This document shows positions 44,492 to 53,567 of a stretch of DNA of 64,000 nucleotides, in pieces. The stretch comes from Collinsella sp. WCA1-178-WT-3 (M1) (GTDB lineage Bacteria; Actinomycetota; Coriobacteriia; Coriobacteriales; Coriobacteriaceae), in contig NZ_VUME01000002.1 in NCBI RefSeq assembly GCF_009696325.1, forward strand, positions 124,001 to 188,000, read 5' to 3'. Position numbers and translations under genes: made by a program. The stretch's first letter is position 1. Each line of letters starts with the position of its first letter. Under the pieces are notes generated by a model. That model was not told where the DNA came from, ran no database searches, and saw nothing but the letters and a program-made list of their open reading frames with translations.

Positions 44492-45045
44492 TGGCTGAGT
44501 TCCCGAGCGTTACCGTCGATCTTTCCGAGCAGCTCGAGTTTCCCGGAGACTCGTATCCGCTGACCGGCAAGGTCGATGTCGCCACCTACACGGTGGGCGA
44601 GAAGGAGTACCAGCTGCAGGACGGCATTGCTTACGACGTGGTTTTTACCAATGCGGGCACCGGTGTTCTGCTCTCCGGCATGGTTCGAGCGCACGCCACC
44701 GGCGAATGCGACCGCTGCCTTGAGCTCGCCTCGTTTGATATCGCCGGCGAGATCGAGGAGTTCTACCTCTTTGAGGAGCCCGAGGATCCCGAGGCCTACG
44801 AGGACGGTTACGAGCTTTTGGGCGAGGACCGCATTGTCGATCTGGGGGAGCCCATTAACGACGCCGTTGTCATGGACACGCCGTTTGTGGTGCTCTGCAA
44901 GCCCGATTGCCGCGGCCTGTGCCCCACCTGCGGCATCAATCTCAACGTCGAGCAATGCGATTGCGCCGCCCAGGCCGAGGCCGAATGGGCCGCTGCCACG
45001 GAAAATCCATTTGCAGCATTGAAGAATCTCAATCTTGATGAGTAA
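44491..45045 (+). CDS. yceD: DUF177 (YceD) protein
   Basis: A 184-aa protein. DUF177 proteins are encoded next to rpmF and are thought to help 23S rRNA or ribosome biogenesis. The conserved CDRCLE and the C-terminal Cys motif CRGLCPTCGINLNVEQCDC are visible, suggesting metal binding. The start ATG shares a base with the preceding stop (TAATG). rpmF follows after 64 nt. Confidence 0.9.
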   Translation: MAEFPSVTVDLSEQLEFPGDSYPLTGKVDVATYTVGEKEYQLQDGIAYDVVFTNAGTGVLLSGMVRAHATGECDRCLELASFDIAGEIEEFYLFEEPEDPEAYEDGYELLGEDRIVDLGEPINDAVVMDTPFVVLCKPDCRGLCPTCGINLNVEQCDCAAQAEAEWAAATENPFAALKNLNLDE

Positions 45046-45109
45046 AAATGTGGTAGTATCGCTACTTGCGCGTAATCGCCACACTGGATAGTTCATAAGG
45101 AAGGTCACT

Positions 45110-45289
45110 ATGCCCGTACCTAAACAAAAGCAGGGTCGTATCCGCACCCATACTCGTCGTTCCGCCAACATGAAGATCTCGGCTGCGGCTCAGTCCACGT
45201 GCCCCCGTTGCGGCGCTGTCAAGCTCCCGCACCACGTGTGCCCCAGCTGCGGTTTCTACAAGGACCGCGAGGTTATCGTTACCGAGTAA
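45110..45289 (+). CDS. rpmF: 50S ribosomal protein L32
   Basis: A 59-aa ribosomal protein beginning MPVPKQKQGRIRTHTRRS. It keeps the zinc-binding ribbon CPRC ... CPSC (residues ~31-49), so it is the C+ form. The ATG at 45110 follows AAGGAAGG. The order yceD-rpmF-plsX is widely conserved. Confidence 0.95.
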   Translation: MPVPKQKQGRIRTHTRRSANMKISAAAQSTCPRCGAVKLPHHVCPSCGFYKDREVIVTE

Positions 45290-45312
45290 CGGTATACTCT
45301 GGATACGATGCC

Positions 45313-45326
45313 GTTCCAACTGGAAC
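45313..45326. promoter_or_regulatory. Palindrome GTTCCA-AC-TGGAAC upstream of plsX
   Basis: Perfect 6-bp arms around AC lie in the rpmF-plsX gap, with TATACT at 45293-45298 as a possible -10. It could be an operator for lipid-synthesis control. It does not match the FapR consensus. Confidence 0.35.
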
Positions 45327-45330
45327 CACA

Positions 45331-45359
45331 ATGGCCGGCTCAATGAGTCGGCCATTTTT
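45331..45359 (+). terminator. Terminator or attenuator between rpmF and plsX
   Basis: ATGGCCG pairs with CGGCCAT around an ~11-nt loop and is followed by TTTTTG, 42 nt after the rpmF stop and about 20 nt before plsX. Confidence 0.7.
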
Positions 45360-45377
45360 GTATAAGGAGCACTTGAA

Positions 45378-46394
45378 ATGAGTAACGTTCGCGTTTGTGT
45401 AGACGTTGTGGGCGGAGACGAGAAGCCCCAAGTTGTCCTCGACGGTATTGAGGCCGCACTTGCCGCCGATCCCGATATCGAGGTCATTGCTGTTGGCCCC
45501 GCCGATATCGTCAACCCCTTTGCCGCGGCGCACGCGCGCGTGGAGGCTCTGGAGGCCCCCGATGTCATCGCCATGGACGACGATCCCATCCGCGCCGTGA
45601 TGACCAAGCGTAAGTCTTCGATCGTGCTTGCCTGCCGTGCTATTAAGAAGGGCAACGCGGACGCGTTTTTCTCCGCGGGGTCGACCGGCGCCATGACGGC
45701 TGCCGCCACCGCCTACGTGACGCCGTTTAGATATTTGGTAGAGGGTAAGAAGCAGCCGGTGCGTCCATGCCTCACCAATGCGCTGCCCAACCGCGCCGGT
45801 GGCCTTACGGTACTGTGCGACATGGGGGCCAACCCCGATGTCGAGGTCGACGACATGGTTCGCTTTGCCCAGATGGGTGCAGCCTATGCCCGCGTGGTCC
45901 TGGGCATCGAACATCCGCGTGTGGGCCTGCTTGGCAACGGCACCGAGGACGAGAAGGGTTCTAACTTTACCAAGGCGTGCTTCCCGGCTATGAAAGCCGC
46001 GGTCCCCGGTTTTGTGGGCAACTGCGAGGGCACCGATCTTACGTCGGGCAATTTTGACGTTGTGGTCGCCGACGGCATGTCGGGCAATATTGCGCTCAAG
46101 GCAACCGAGGGCGCTGCCAAGTTTTTGCTGCAAGAGCTCAAGGGCGCCTTTATGTCTTCGCTCGGTACCAAGATCGCCGCGCTGCTCATCAAAAAGCAGA
46201 TGCGCCAGATGAAAGCCAAGCTCTCGGGCGATGCCAAGGGCGGCGCGATCCTGCTGGGCCTTCGCGGCGTCGTTTTGATTGGCCATGGCGCCACGTCGGC
46301 CGAAGCCGTTAAGAACGGTACGCTCGCCGCGGCTCAGGCCGTTCGAGCCGGGCTTATCGAAAGCATTGCCAATTCCATGGAAGGTATCGTTTAG
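45378..46394 (+). CDS. plsX: Phosphate acyltransferase PlsX
   Basis: A 338-aa enzyme that converts acyl-ACP to acyl-phosphate for phosphatidic acid synthesis by PlsY. The N-terminus VCVDVVGGDEKPQVVLDGI corresponds to the family's DxxGGD motif, and FFSAGSTGAMTAAA and VVADGMSGNIALKATEG are conserved. AAGGAG precedes the ATG. acpP follows, and the FakA-like kinase upstream supplies a converging route from exogenous fatty acids. Confidence 0.95.
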   Translation: MSNVRVCVDVVGGDEKPQVVLDGIEAALAADPDIEVIAVGPADIVNPFAAAHARVEALEAPDVIAMDDDPIRAVMTKRKSSIVLACRAIKKGNADAFFSAGSTGAMTAAATAYVTPFRYLVEGKKQPVRPCLTNALPNRAGGLTVLCDMGANPDVEVDDMVRFAQMGAAYARVVLGIEHPRVGLLGNGTEDEKGSNFTKACFPAMKAAVPGFVGNCEGTDLTSGNFDVVVADGMSGNIALKATEGAAKFLLQELKGAFMSSLGTKIAALLIKKQMRQMKAKLSGDAKGGAILLGLRGVVLIGHGATSAEAVKNGTLAAAQAVRAGLIESIANSMEGIV

Positions 46395-46511
46395 CAAGAG
46401 CTCCGTTACGTGGCTCAAGCTATGCATCGTGGGGTAGAATCGGAGCCGTGCTGCAATGCGGCTTCCGCCCGCGCGACACATTGTATTCCACGACTTATGA
46501 GAGGATGCGTT

Positions 46512-46754
46512 ATGGATCGCTCCGAAATCTTTGACAAGATCGCCGAGGTCGCTGCCGACGTGCTGGGTGTTGACGTTGCCGAGATCAGTGATGAGACAAC
46601 TTTTGACGACCTCGATGCCAATTCGCTCGAGCGCCTGCAGCTGGTGACGGCCATCGAGGACGAGTTTGACCTCGAGATCGATGACGAGACCCTGTTGTCG
46701 CTCACCTCCGTTGCCGACGCCGTCGACGCTATCGAAAACGCCAGGGAGGCCTAG
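46512..46754 (+). CDS. acpP: Acyl carrier protein
   Basis: An 80-aa acidic four-helix carrier of acyl chains. The phosphopantetheine site is Ser38 in DANSLERLQL; the usual Asp before Ser (DSL) is replaced by Asn. Helix II and III residues (AIEDEFDLEIDDE) are typical. The ATG at 46512 follows GAGAGGA; a much longer in-frame extension upstream is rejected. rnc begins 3 nt after its stop, the common acpP-rnc-smc-ftsY-ffh order. Confidence 0.92.
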   Translation: MDRSEIFDKIAEVAADVLGVDVAEISDETTFDDLDANSLERLQLVTAIEDEFDLEIDDETLLSLTSVADAVDAIENAREA

Positions 46755-46757
46755 GTC

Positions 46758-47483
46758 TTGGCTTTATCTCAACGACTCACGCGCGCTCAGGAAATCCTGG
46801 GCCATGAGTTTAATAACAAGGTGCTGCTACGCGCGGCGCTCACCCACCCCTCGGCAGTAGAGGGGCAGCCGGTCTCTGCCAGCTATGAGCGGCTTGAGTT
46901 TTTGGGTGACTCCATTCTGGGCGCCGTGGTTGCCCGTTCGCTCTTTGAGTCTTATCCCGAGTTCGATGAAGGCAAGCTCACGCGTCTGAAGGTATCGCTT
47001 GTTTCGGGTGCCACGCTGTCCGAGGTTTCGCACGAGCTGGGCATCGACGACATCATCATCTTTGGCGCCTCCGAGACCGGTACCGGCGCGCGCGGCCTTA
47101 ACTCGGCGCTCGAGAACGTCTATGAGTCGCTCGTGGGTGCGTTGTACCTCGATGCCGGCTGGGATGCGGCGGCGGAGTTCATCCACCGCACGCTTAAGCC
47201 CCATTTGGCCTCCGAGCGTGCCGAGCACCCCGCGAACCCCAAGTCGTTCTTGCAGGAGTGCGTGCAGGCAGACGGTCACGAGCCCCCGGCATACAAGCTG
47301 GTAGGCTCCGAGGGCCCGGCACATGCGCCCACCTTTACCGCCGTGGTGCTTGTCGACGGTATCCGTCAGGGCCGCGGCACCGGCGCCTCTAAGAAAGAGG
47401 CCGAGGGAGCCGCTGCACTCGAGGCGCTCGACCGCATGGGTTACACCACCAACGGTGTGATTCTCAACAAGAAGCCCGTTTAA
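46758..47483 (+). CDS. rnc: Ribonuclease III
   Basis: A 241-aa double-strand RNA endonuclease for rRNA and mRNA processing. The signature ERLEFLGDSILGAVV is at residues ~45-59 and contains the catalytic acidic residues; a second acidic cluster is in YESLVGALYLDAGW. A C-terminal dsRNA-binding domain follows (about residues 160-235; GTGASKKEAEGAAALEAL). Translation starts at TTG 46758 behind GGGAGG. Confidence 0.95.
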   Translation: MALSQRLTRAQEILGHEFNNKVLLRAALTHPSAVEGQPVSASYERLEFLGDSILGAVVARSLFESYPEFDEGKLTRLKVSLVSGATLSEVSHELGIDDIIIFGASETGTGARGLNSALENVYESLVGALYLDAGWDAAAEFIHRTLKPHLASERAEHPANPKSFLQECVQADGHEPPAYKLVGSEGPAHAPTFTAVVLVDGIRQGRGTGASKKEAEGAAALEALDRMGYTTNGVILNKKPV

Positions 47484-47493
47484 GCGAGGAACC

Positions 47494-50400
47494 GTGTATC
47501 TCAAGTCCCTTACGCTCAAAGGGTTCAAGTCGTTTGCCGACCGCGCCCATATGACGTTTGAGCCGGGCCTGACCGTCATCGTCGGTCCTAACGGCTCGGG
47601 AAAATCGAATATCTCCGATTCGATTCTGTGGGTACTGGGTGAGCAGAGCGCCAAGCAGCTGCGCGGCCAGGCCATGGAGGACGTCATCTTCTCGGGCTCG
47701 TCGGCGCGCAAGCCGGTGGGCGTTGCCGAGGTCACGCTGGTGCTCGATAACTCGGACCATGTGCTGCCTGTCGACTTTGATGAGGTTGCCATCACCCGCC
47801 GCATGTATCGTTCGGGCGAGAGCGAATACCTCATCAACTCGAGTCCGTGCCGCCTGATGGATATCCAGGACATTTTGCACGATTCGGGCTTGGGTAAGGA
47901 TACGCATTCCATTATCAGCCAGGGCAAGCTCGATGCCATTTTGCAGAGCCGTCCCGAGGAGCGCCGCGTCCTTATCGAGGAGGCTGCCGGCATTTCCAAG
48001 CACAAGCGCCGTAAGGAGCGTGCGCTCAAAAAGATTAAGTCGATGGACGAGCACCTTACTCGTGCCCGCGACATCAATAAGGAGATTGCCCGTCAGCTGC
48101 GACCGTTGGAGCGTCAGGTCGATCGCGCGCGCAAGTACAAAGAGCTGTCCTCGCGCGCGAACGAGCTTACGCAGATGCTGGCCGTTGACGAGCTTCGTTC
48201 GCTGCAGTCGCAGTGGAACGATCTGGAGAGCCGTTCCAAAGAGGGTGCCGCCGAGCTGGAGCTTGCGCAGTACCGCTTGGGCGAAAAGGAGCGCGAGCTC
48301 GAGAAGCTCCAGGTGATGCTCGAGGAAAAGGGCCTGTTTGTGGGTGACTTGGGCGAGCAGCGCCGTCATATGCAAGATGTGGTCGGCCGTATTAACTCCG
48401 ATATGCGCCTGCTCGAGGAAAAGGGCCACAATATGGTGTCGCGCCTGTCCGATATGCGCGGCCAGATTTCGAGCTCCGAGCATCAGCGTCGTCGCGTGGT
48501 CGAGGAGCTCGAGGATGCACGTGCCCAGCTAGAGGAAGTGACCGGTGCGCACATGCAGGCCCAGGACGACGTTGACGCCGCCGGCCCTGCCGCCGCCGAG
48601 CTCCACGAGCGCCGTGTTGCGCTCGACAATCAGATTTCGCAGCTTACGCGCGAGCAACGCGATGTGCAGCGCGTGGCCGACAAGGCTGCGCTCGAGCTTG
48701 CCAAGGTGAAAGACTCGTTGAGTAATGCCGAGGTCGAGGACAACATGTACGCCTCGCGCCTGGAGCAGATTGACGAGCAGCTCGAGGAGGTCACGGCCTC
48801 GCTCGAGAGCCGTCGCGACCGCGCCGAGGAGCTCGACGGCGCGCTCGATCAGGCTCGCCAAGCCCAGGCCGATGCGCGCCAGGCCACCGAGGTCGCCCGT
48901 GCGGCGTTGAGGGACTTGCGCGCCCGTGAGAGCGAGTCGCGCAACAAGCTGTCCGAGGTGCGCTCTGAGCTTGCGAGCCAAAAGAAGCTCGATGCCCGTA
49001 TGGCCGATAGCTCGCCGTTGGTGAGCCGTCTGGTAGGGGCATTGGGCGATGACGTAACGGGCCGTCTGGGCGACGTGCTCGAGGCGCCGCGTGAGCTTGA
49101 GGGCCTGGTCGAGCAGCTGCTTGCCGGCGATATCGATGCCCTGTTGATTGATGACGCGGCCACGCTTGAGCGTGCCGGTCGTGCGGCTTTGGACCAAAAG
49201 AAGGCCTCGGGCGAGGCAGTGCTGGTGGCACGTGGTGTGAGCGGCCCTGCTGCTGCCGAGGGCGCTGCCGGTTCGCGTCTGGTTGATCGCCTGTCCGTGC
49301 GTGCCGGTTATGGCCCGATTGTCGAGGCACTGCTCGGCGGCTATTACGTGGTCGATGACTTGGCTTGTGCGCTGGCGGCACCAGTCGTTGACGGTGTGAC
49401 TTATGTGACGCCCGATGGCGCTCGCGTGAGCTTTGGTGGCCTGGTGCGCGTGGGACTCGATGCCGGCGAGGCCTCGGGTGCCCTGGAGCGGAAGCGTCGC
49501 ATTCGCGAGCTCGAAGGCCTGGAGCCCGATTTGGCTGCCGTTTTTGAGCATGTGTCGAACCAGGTTATCGAGGCCAATGCGGCCGTCGAGGAGGCGCGTG
49601 CCGCCGAGGGTGATGCCGCCGGCGAGATCGCCCGTCTTGAGGGCGAGCGCCGCTCGCTGCTCTCCGAGATTGGCCGCCTGGAGCAAAGCGCCAACAACGC
49701 CGAGGTCGAGCGTGCGCGCATCTCCAGGCGCCGCGAGCAGGCGGCCGAGGCCGTTCGCGCCGCGCGCCCGCGCGTTGACGAGCTCACCCGTTCGCGCGAC
49801 GAGGCCCGTGCGCAGGCAAGCGACCTGGGTCTCCAGATTGCCGAAGCCAACGACGAACTCGATCGCGTGCGCCGTGACGATTCCGAGGCAGCCGGTAAGC
49901 TCGCCGATGCCAAGGTGCGCCTGGCCCAGACGAGCGAGCGCCTGCGTTCGCTGAAGGGCCGCGTGCCCGATCTGGAGCATCGCCTGGAGGGCATTGACCG
50001 CCGTATCCGCGGAACACGTCAGGCTTCGCGCTCGCTCGAGCTGCTGCGCCTGCGTGTCGATCCCATGCACGAGCGCTATTCGGCCCTGCTGGAGCGTGCA
50101 TCTGATTGGGCCGCGCGCCTGCGTGACCAGGCCTCACTCGAGGAGGCAGACTCGGCTTCGCTCAAGAAAACCATCGAGGATGCCAAGGACGAGGTCTCCC
50201 GCGCCAAGGAGCGGGTCGATGCCGCCACGGCGACACAAAACGAGTTCAAGGTCGCGCGCGGCAAGCTCGAGGTGCAGGTAGAGGCGGCCATCAAGGCCAT
50301 TACCGCCGATGGCACCACCGTGCTCGAGGAAGCGCTCATGCTTCCTGCTCCCACCGATCGCGACGCCGCCGAGCGCGAGCTCAACCAGCTCGTGCGCCAG

Positions 50401-51030
50401 ATCAACAACCTGGGCCCTGTGAACCAGGTTGCCATGGAGGAGTACGAGCAGCTCAAGCGCCGCGCCGATTACATCGAGGAGCAGCTGGCCGATCTGGAGA
50501 GCGCGCGCAAGGCGCTCACCAAGATTACCGTGGCCATCGACCGCAAGATGCGTAAAGCCTTTCTGGTGACCTTCGAGAAGGTCGATGCGAACTTCCGCGA
50601 GATCTTCGCCATGCTGTTCCCGGGTGGCCAGGCACATCTGGAGATGACCGACCCTGAGCATCCGGCCGAGACGGGCATCGAGGTCGTGGCGCAGCCGCGC
50701 GGCAAGCGTATCACCAAGATGATGCTCATGTCGGGCGGCGAGAAGAGCCTGACGGCGCTTGCCCTGCTCTTTGCCGTGTATCGCACGCGTACGGTGCCGT
50801 TCTATGTGCTGGACGAGGTCGAGGCGGCGCTCGATGACGCCAACCTGTCCAAGCTCATCGGCGCGCTTGACGTGCTGCGTTCCGATACGCAGCTCTTGGT
50901 TATCTCGCATCAGCGCCGTACTATGGAGGACGCTGACGTCCTCTACGGCGTCTCGATGCAAGCTGACGGCGTCAGTCGCGTCGTCTCGCAAAAACTCGAT
51001 CGCGAAACCGGAAAGGTCGTGAATGCATAA
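47494..51030 (+). CDS. smc: Chromosome segregation protein SMC
   Basis: An 1178-aa ATPase that compacts and resolves the chromosome with ScpA/ScpB. Walker A is GPNGSGKSNISDSI near residue 32. Two long coiled coils flank the hinge (about residues 500-660, rich in Gly and hydrophobics). The C-terminal head has the ABC signature LMSGGEKSLTALALL and Walker B FYVLDEVEAALDDAN. The start is GTG 47494 behind GCGAGGA. It shares one base with ftsY (TAATG). Confidence 0.96.
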   Translation: MYLKSLTLKGFKSFADRAHMTFEPGLTVIVGPNGSGKSNISDSILWVLGEQSAKQLRGQAMEDVIFSGSSARKPVGVAEVTLVLDNSDHVLPVDFDEVAITRRMYRSGESEYLINSSPCRLMDIQDILHDSGLGKDTHSIISQGKLDAILQSRPEERRVLIEEAAGISKHKRRKERALKKIKSMDEHLTRARDINKEIARQLRPLERQVDRARKYKELSSRANELTQMLAVDELRSLQSQWNDLESRSKEGAAELELAQYRLGEKERELEKLQVMLEEKGLFVGDLGEQRRHMQDVVGRINSDMRLLEEKGHNMVSRLSDMRGQISSSEHQRRRVVEELEDARAQLEEVTGAHMQAQDDVDAAGPAAAELHERRVALDNQISQLTREQRDVQRVADKAALELAKVKDSLSNAEVEDNMYASRLEQIDEQLEEVTASLESRRDRAEELDGALDQARQAQADARQATEVARAALRDLRARESESRNKLSEVRSELASQKKLDARMADSSPLVSRLVGALGDDVTGRLGDVLEAPRELEGLVEQLLAGDIDALLIDDAATLERAGRAALDQKKASGEAVLVARGVSGPAAAEGAAGSRLVDRLSVRAGYGPIVEALLGGYYVVDDLACALAAPVVDGVTYVTPDGARVSFGGLVRVGLDAGEASGALERKRRIRELEGLEPDLAAVFEHVSNQVIEANAAVEEARAAEGDAAGEIARLEGERRSLLSEIGRLEQSANNAEVERARISRRREQAAEAVRAARPRVDELTRSRDEARAQASDLGLQIAEANDELDRVRRDDSEAAGKLADAKVRLAQTSERLRSLKGRVPDLEHRLEGIDRRIRGTRQASRSLELLRLRVDPMHERYSALLERASDWAARLRDQASLEEADSASLKKTIEDAKDEVSRAKERVDAATATQNEFKVARGKLEVQVEAAIKAITADGTTVLEEALMLPAPTDRDAAERELNQLVRQINNLGPVNQVAMEEYEQLKRRADYIEEQLADLESARKALTKITVAIDRKMRKAFLVTFEKVDANFREIFAMLFPGGQAHLEMTDPEHPAETGIEVVAQPRGKRITKMMLMSGGEKSLTALALLFAVYRTRTVPFYVLDEVEAALDDANLSKLIGALDVLRSDTQLLVISHQRRTMEDADVLYGVSMQADGVSRVVSQKLDRETGKVVNA

Positions 51031-51947
51031 TGGGATTCTTCGATGCTCTCTCGCGCGGACTTGAGCGCAGCCGCGAGGCCCTCAACGAGGTCTTTTACTT
51101 TGGCGGCGAGGTCGACGAGGATTTTTGGGAGGACCTAGAGGACACTCTCGTCATGGGTGACATGGGTGCCGAGGTCGCCATCCAGGTCTCCGACGACCTG
51201 CGCGATGCCGCGGCCAAGAAGAACCTCAAGACCGCCCCGCAACTCCGTCGGGCCCTGGCCGAGCAGCTCGAGCAGCATTTTGTACCCGTCGAGCGCGATC
51301 CGTTCGCCGACACGCCGAGCTGCGTGCTGTTTGTGGGCATCAACGGTGCCGGTAAGACCACTACGGTCGGCAAGATCGCGAGCGCCATGTCTGCCCGTGG
51401 CAAGAACGTCGTGATCGGCTCGGCCGATACCTTCCGCGCTGCCGCCATCGAACAGCTCGATGTGTGGGGCCAGCGAGCCGGCGTCCCCGTCATAAAGCGC
51501 GACCGCGGCTCAGACCCGGCAAGCGTTTGCTACGACGTACTCGACGAGGCCGATAAGCGCGGCAGCGACCTGGTGCTCATCGACACCGCCGGCCGTCTGC
51601 ACACGAGCCCCGAGCTCATGCGCGAGCTTGCCAAGGTGGTCAACGTGACGCGTAAGCGCGCCGCTAATATGGCCGCCGGCCCCATGCCCGTCTCGGTCGT
51701 CCTCGTGATCGATGCCGCGACGGGCCAAAATGGCCTGAACCAGGCGCTCGAGTTTAATGAGGCGCTGGGTCTGGACGGTATTATCATGACTAAGCTCGAC
51801 GGCACGGCAAAGGGCGGAATCGCCATGGCCGTGGCCGAGAAGCTCAAGCTCCCGATCCTGCGCGTGGGCGTGGGCGAGCAGGTCGATGACCTGCAGGAGT
51901 TTAATGCCAAAGATTTCTGCCGCGCCCTGGTGGGCGAGTCCAACTAA
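51030..51947 (+). CDS. ftsY: Signal recognition particle receptor FtsY
   Basis: A 305-aa SRP GTPase that docks ribosome-SRP complexes at the membrane. The NG domain is complete: G1 GINGAGKTTTVGKIA, G3 DTAGRLHTSPEL, G4 TKLDGTAKGG. The acidic A domain that precedes it in many bacteria is nearly absent. The short N-terminus (MGFFDALSRGLERSREAL) is probably the membrane-binding helix. It is followed by ffh after 10 nt. Confidence 0.95.
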   Translation: MGFFDALSRGLERSREALNEVFYFGGEVDEDFWEDLEDTLVMGDMGAEVAIQVSDDLRDAAAKKNLKTAPQLRRALAEQLEQHFVPVERDPFADTPSCVLFVGINGAGKTTTVGKIASAMSARGKNVVIGSADTFRAAAIEQLDVWGQRAGVPVIKRDRGSDPASVCYDVLDEADKRGSDLVLIDTAGRLHTSPELMRELAKVVNVTRKRAANMAAGPMPVSVVLVIDAATGQNGLNQALEFNEALGLDGIIMTKLDGTAKGGIAMAVAEKLKLPILRVGVGEQVDDLQEFNAKDFCRALVGESN

Positions 51948-51957
51948 GGAGTGACCA

Positions 51958-53451
51958 GTGTTTGATTCTCTGAGCGATCGCCTCAACGACACATTTGACC
52001 GCCTGCGCGGCAAGGGCAAGCTGACCGAGGCCGATATCACCTCGGCCATGCGCGACATTCGCATGGCGCTGCTCGAGGCCGACGTCAACTTTAAGGTCGT
52101 CAAGGAGTTTGTCGCCAAGACCAAGGAGCGCTGCATGACCGCCGAGGTCATGGAATCGCTGACGCCGGCGCAAAACGTCGTCAAGATCGTGCTCGACGAG
52201 CTCACCGAGATGCTCGGCTCCACCGAGAGCAAGCTCGTCTTTAGCAACCGCATTCCCAACGTCATTATGCTCGTGGGCCTGCAGGGCTCCGGTAAGACCA
52301 CGGCGGCTGTAAAGCTGGCATACCTGCTCAAGAAGCAGGGCCGCTCGCCGCTGCTCGCCGCGTGCGACGTCTACCGTCCCGCCGCTGCCGACCAGCTGGC
52401 CACGCTTGGTGGAGAGATCGGCGTGCCGGTCTTCCGCGGTGACGGCGAGCACCCGGTCGATATTTCCAAGGGCGCCATCCAGGAGGCCGTCGACCACCTG
52501 CGCGATGTGGTCATCGTCGATACCGCCGGTCGTCTGCAGATCGACGAACAGATGATGCAGGAGGCCGTGGACATCAAGAAGGCCGTCAAGCCCGATCAGG
52601 TGCTGATGGTCGTCGATGCCATGACCGGCCAGGATATCGTCAACGTTGTCTCGACCTTCGCCGAGCGCACCGACTTTGACGGCGTGATCATCTCCAAGCT
52701 CGACGGCGATGCCCGTGGCGGCGGCGCGCTTTCGGTGCGCCAGGTGACCGGCAAGCCCATCAAGTTCGTGAGCATGGGCGAGAAGCCCGATTCGCTGGAG
52801 CCGTTCTATCCCGATCGCATGGCCAAGCGCATCTTAGGAATGGGCGACGTCGTCGGCATTATCGAGAAAGCCCAGGAGGCAGCCGATGCCGAGCAGCTCG
52901 AGGCTGCCGAGCGCATGCTGCGCGAGGGCTTTACCATGAACGACATGCTCGACCAGATGAAGGCCGTCAAGAAGATGGGCGGTATGAAGGGCATTCTGGG
53001 CATGCTTCCCGGCGGCCAGCGTGCGCTCAACCAGATGGGCGGCAACCTGGATGAGGGCATCTTCGACAAGAACGAGGCCATCATCATGTCGATGACCAAG
53101 GAGGAGCGCCTGCGTCCTTCCATCATCAACGGCCAGCGTCGCGCCCGCATCGCCAAGGGTGCCGGCGTGACCCCCACCGAGGTCAATAGCCTTATGAAGC
53201 AGTGGGGCGAGATGAACAAGATGATGGGCCGCATGCGCTCGATGGCCAACCAGGCGCAAGCCGGCGGCAAGAAGGGCAAGAAGGGTAAAAAAGGCAAAAA
53301 GATGCGCATGCCCAATATTCCCGGTCTGGATGCCATGGGCTTGGGCGGCATGGGCGGCCTGGGTGGCCTGGGTGGCATGGGAACAGGTGGTCCCAAGTCC
53401 GATATGGACCTGCTGCGCCAGATGGAAGCGCAGATGCGTAATAAAAAGTAA
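51958..53451 (+). CDS. ffh: Signal recognition particle protein Ffh
   Basis: A 497-aa SRP54 GTPase that binds 4.5S/6S RNA and signal sequences. The NG domain has GLQGSGKTTAAVKLA, DTAGRLQIDEQM and SKLDGDARGG. The Met-rich M domain (about residues 300-435) follows. The C-terminus has an unusual Lys/Gly block (GKKGKKGKKGKK) and a Gly/Met/Leu repeat stretch (GLGGMGGLGGLGGMG), a low-complexity tail seen in several Actinobacteria. The start is GTG 51958 behind AAGGAGTG. The common rpsP-rimM-trmD genes do not follow. Confidence 0.95.
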   Translation: MFDSLSDRLNDTFDRLRGKGKLTEADITSAMRDIRMALLEADVNFKVVKEFVAKTKERCMTAEVMESLTPAQNVVKIVLDELTEMLGSTESKLVFSNRIPNVIMLVGLQGSGKTTAAVKLAYLLKKQGRSPLLAACDVYRPAAADQLATLGGEIGVPVFRGDGEHPVDISKGAIQEAVDHLRDVVIVDTAGRLQIDEQMMQEAVDIKKAVKPDQVLMVVDAMTGQDIVNVVSTFAERTDFDGVIISKLDGDARGGGALSVRQVTGKPIKFVSMGEKPDSLEPFYPDRMAKRILGMGDVVGIIEKAQEAADAEQLEAAERMLREGFTMNDMLDQMKAVKKMGGMKGILGMLPGGQRALNQMGGNLDEGIFDKNEAIIMSMTKEERLRPSIINGQRRARIAKGAGVTPTEVNSLMKQWGEMNKMMGRMRSMANQAQAGGKKGKKGKKGKKMRMPNIPGLDAMGLGGMGGLGGLGGMGTGGPKSDMDLLRQMEAQMRNKK

Positions 53452-53472
53452 CGACTGGTTGAGTCGAGTATG

Positions 53473-53510
53473 GCGAAGGCCGCCTGGATGGTACTCCAGG
53501 CGGCCTTCGC
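53473..53510. terminator. 16-bp perfect hairpin after ffh
   Basis: GCGAAGGCCGCCTGGA pairs perfectly with TCCAGGCGGCCTTCGC around TGGTAC. It lies between ffh and the convergent DUF134 gene. Neither side has a U-tract. Confidence 0.6.
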
Positions 53511-53567
53511 CGTTCGTTCGCAGGTTTTCTCACGCGCGGAAGCGTGTTGGCGTTGAGGTGCTTGCCA

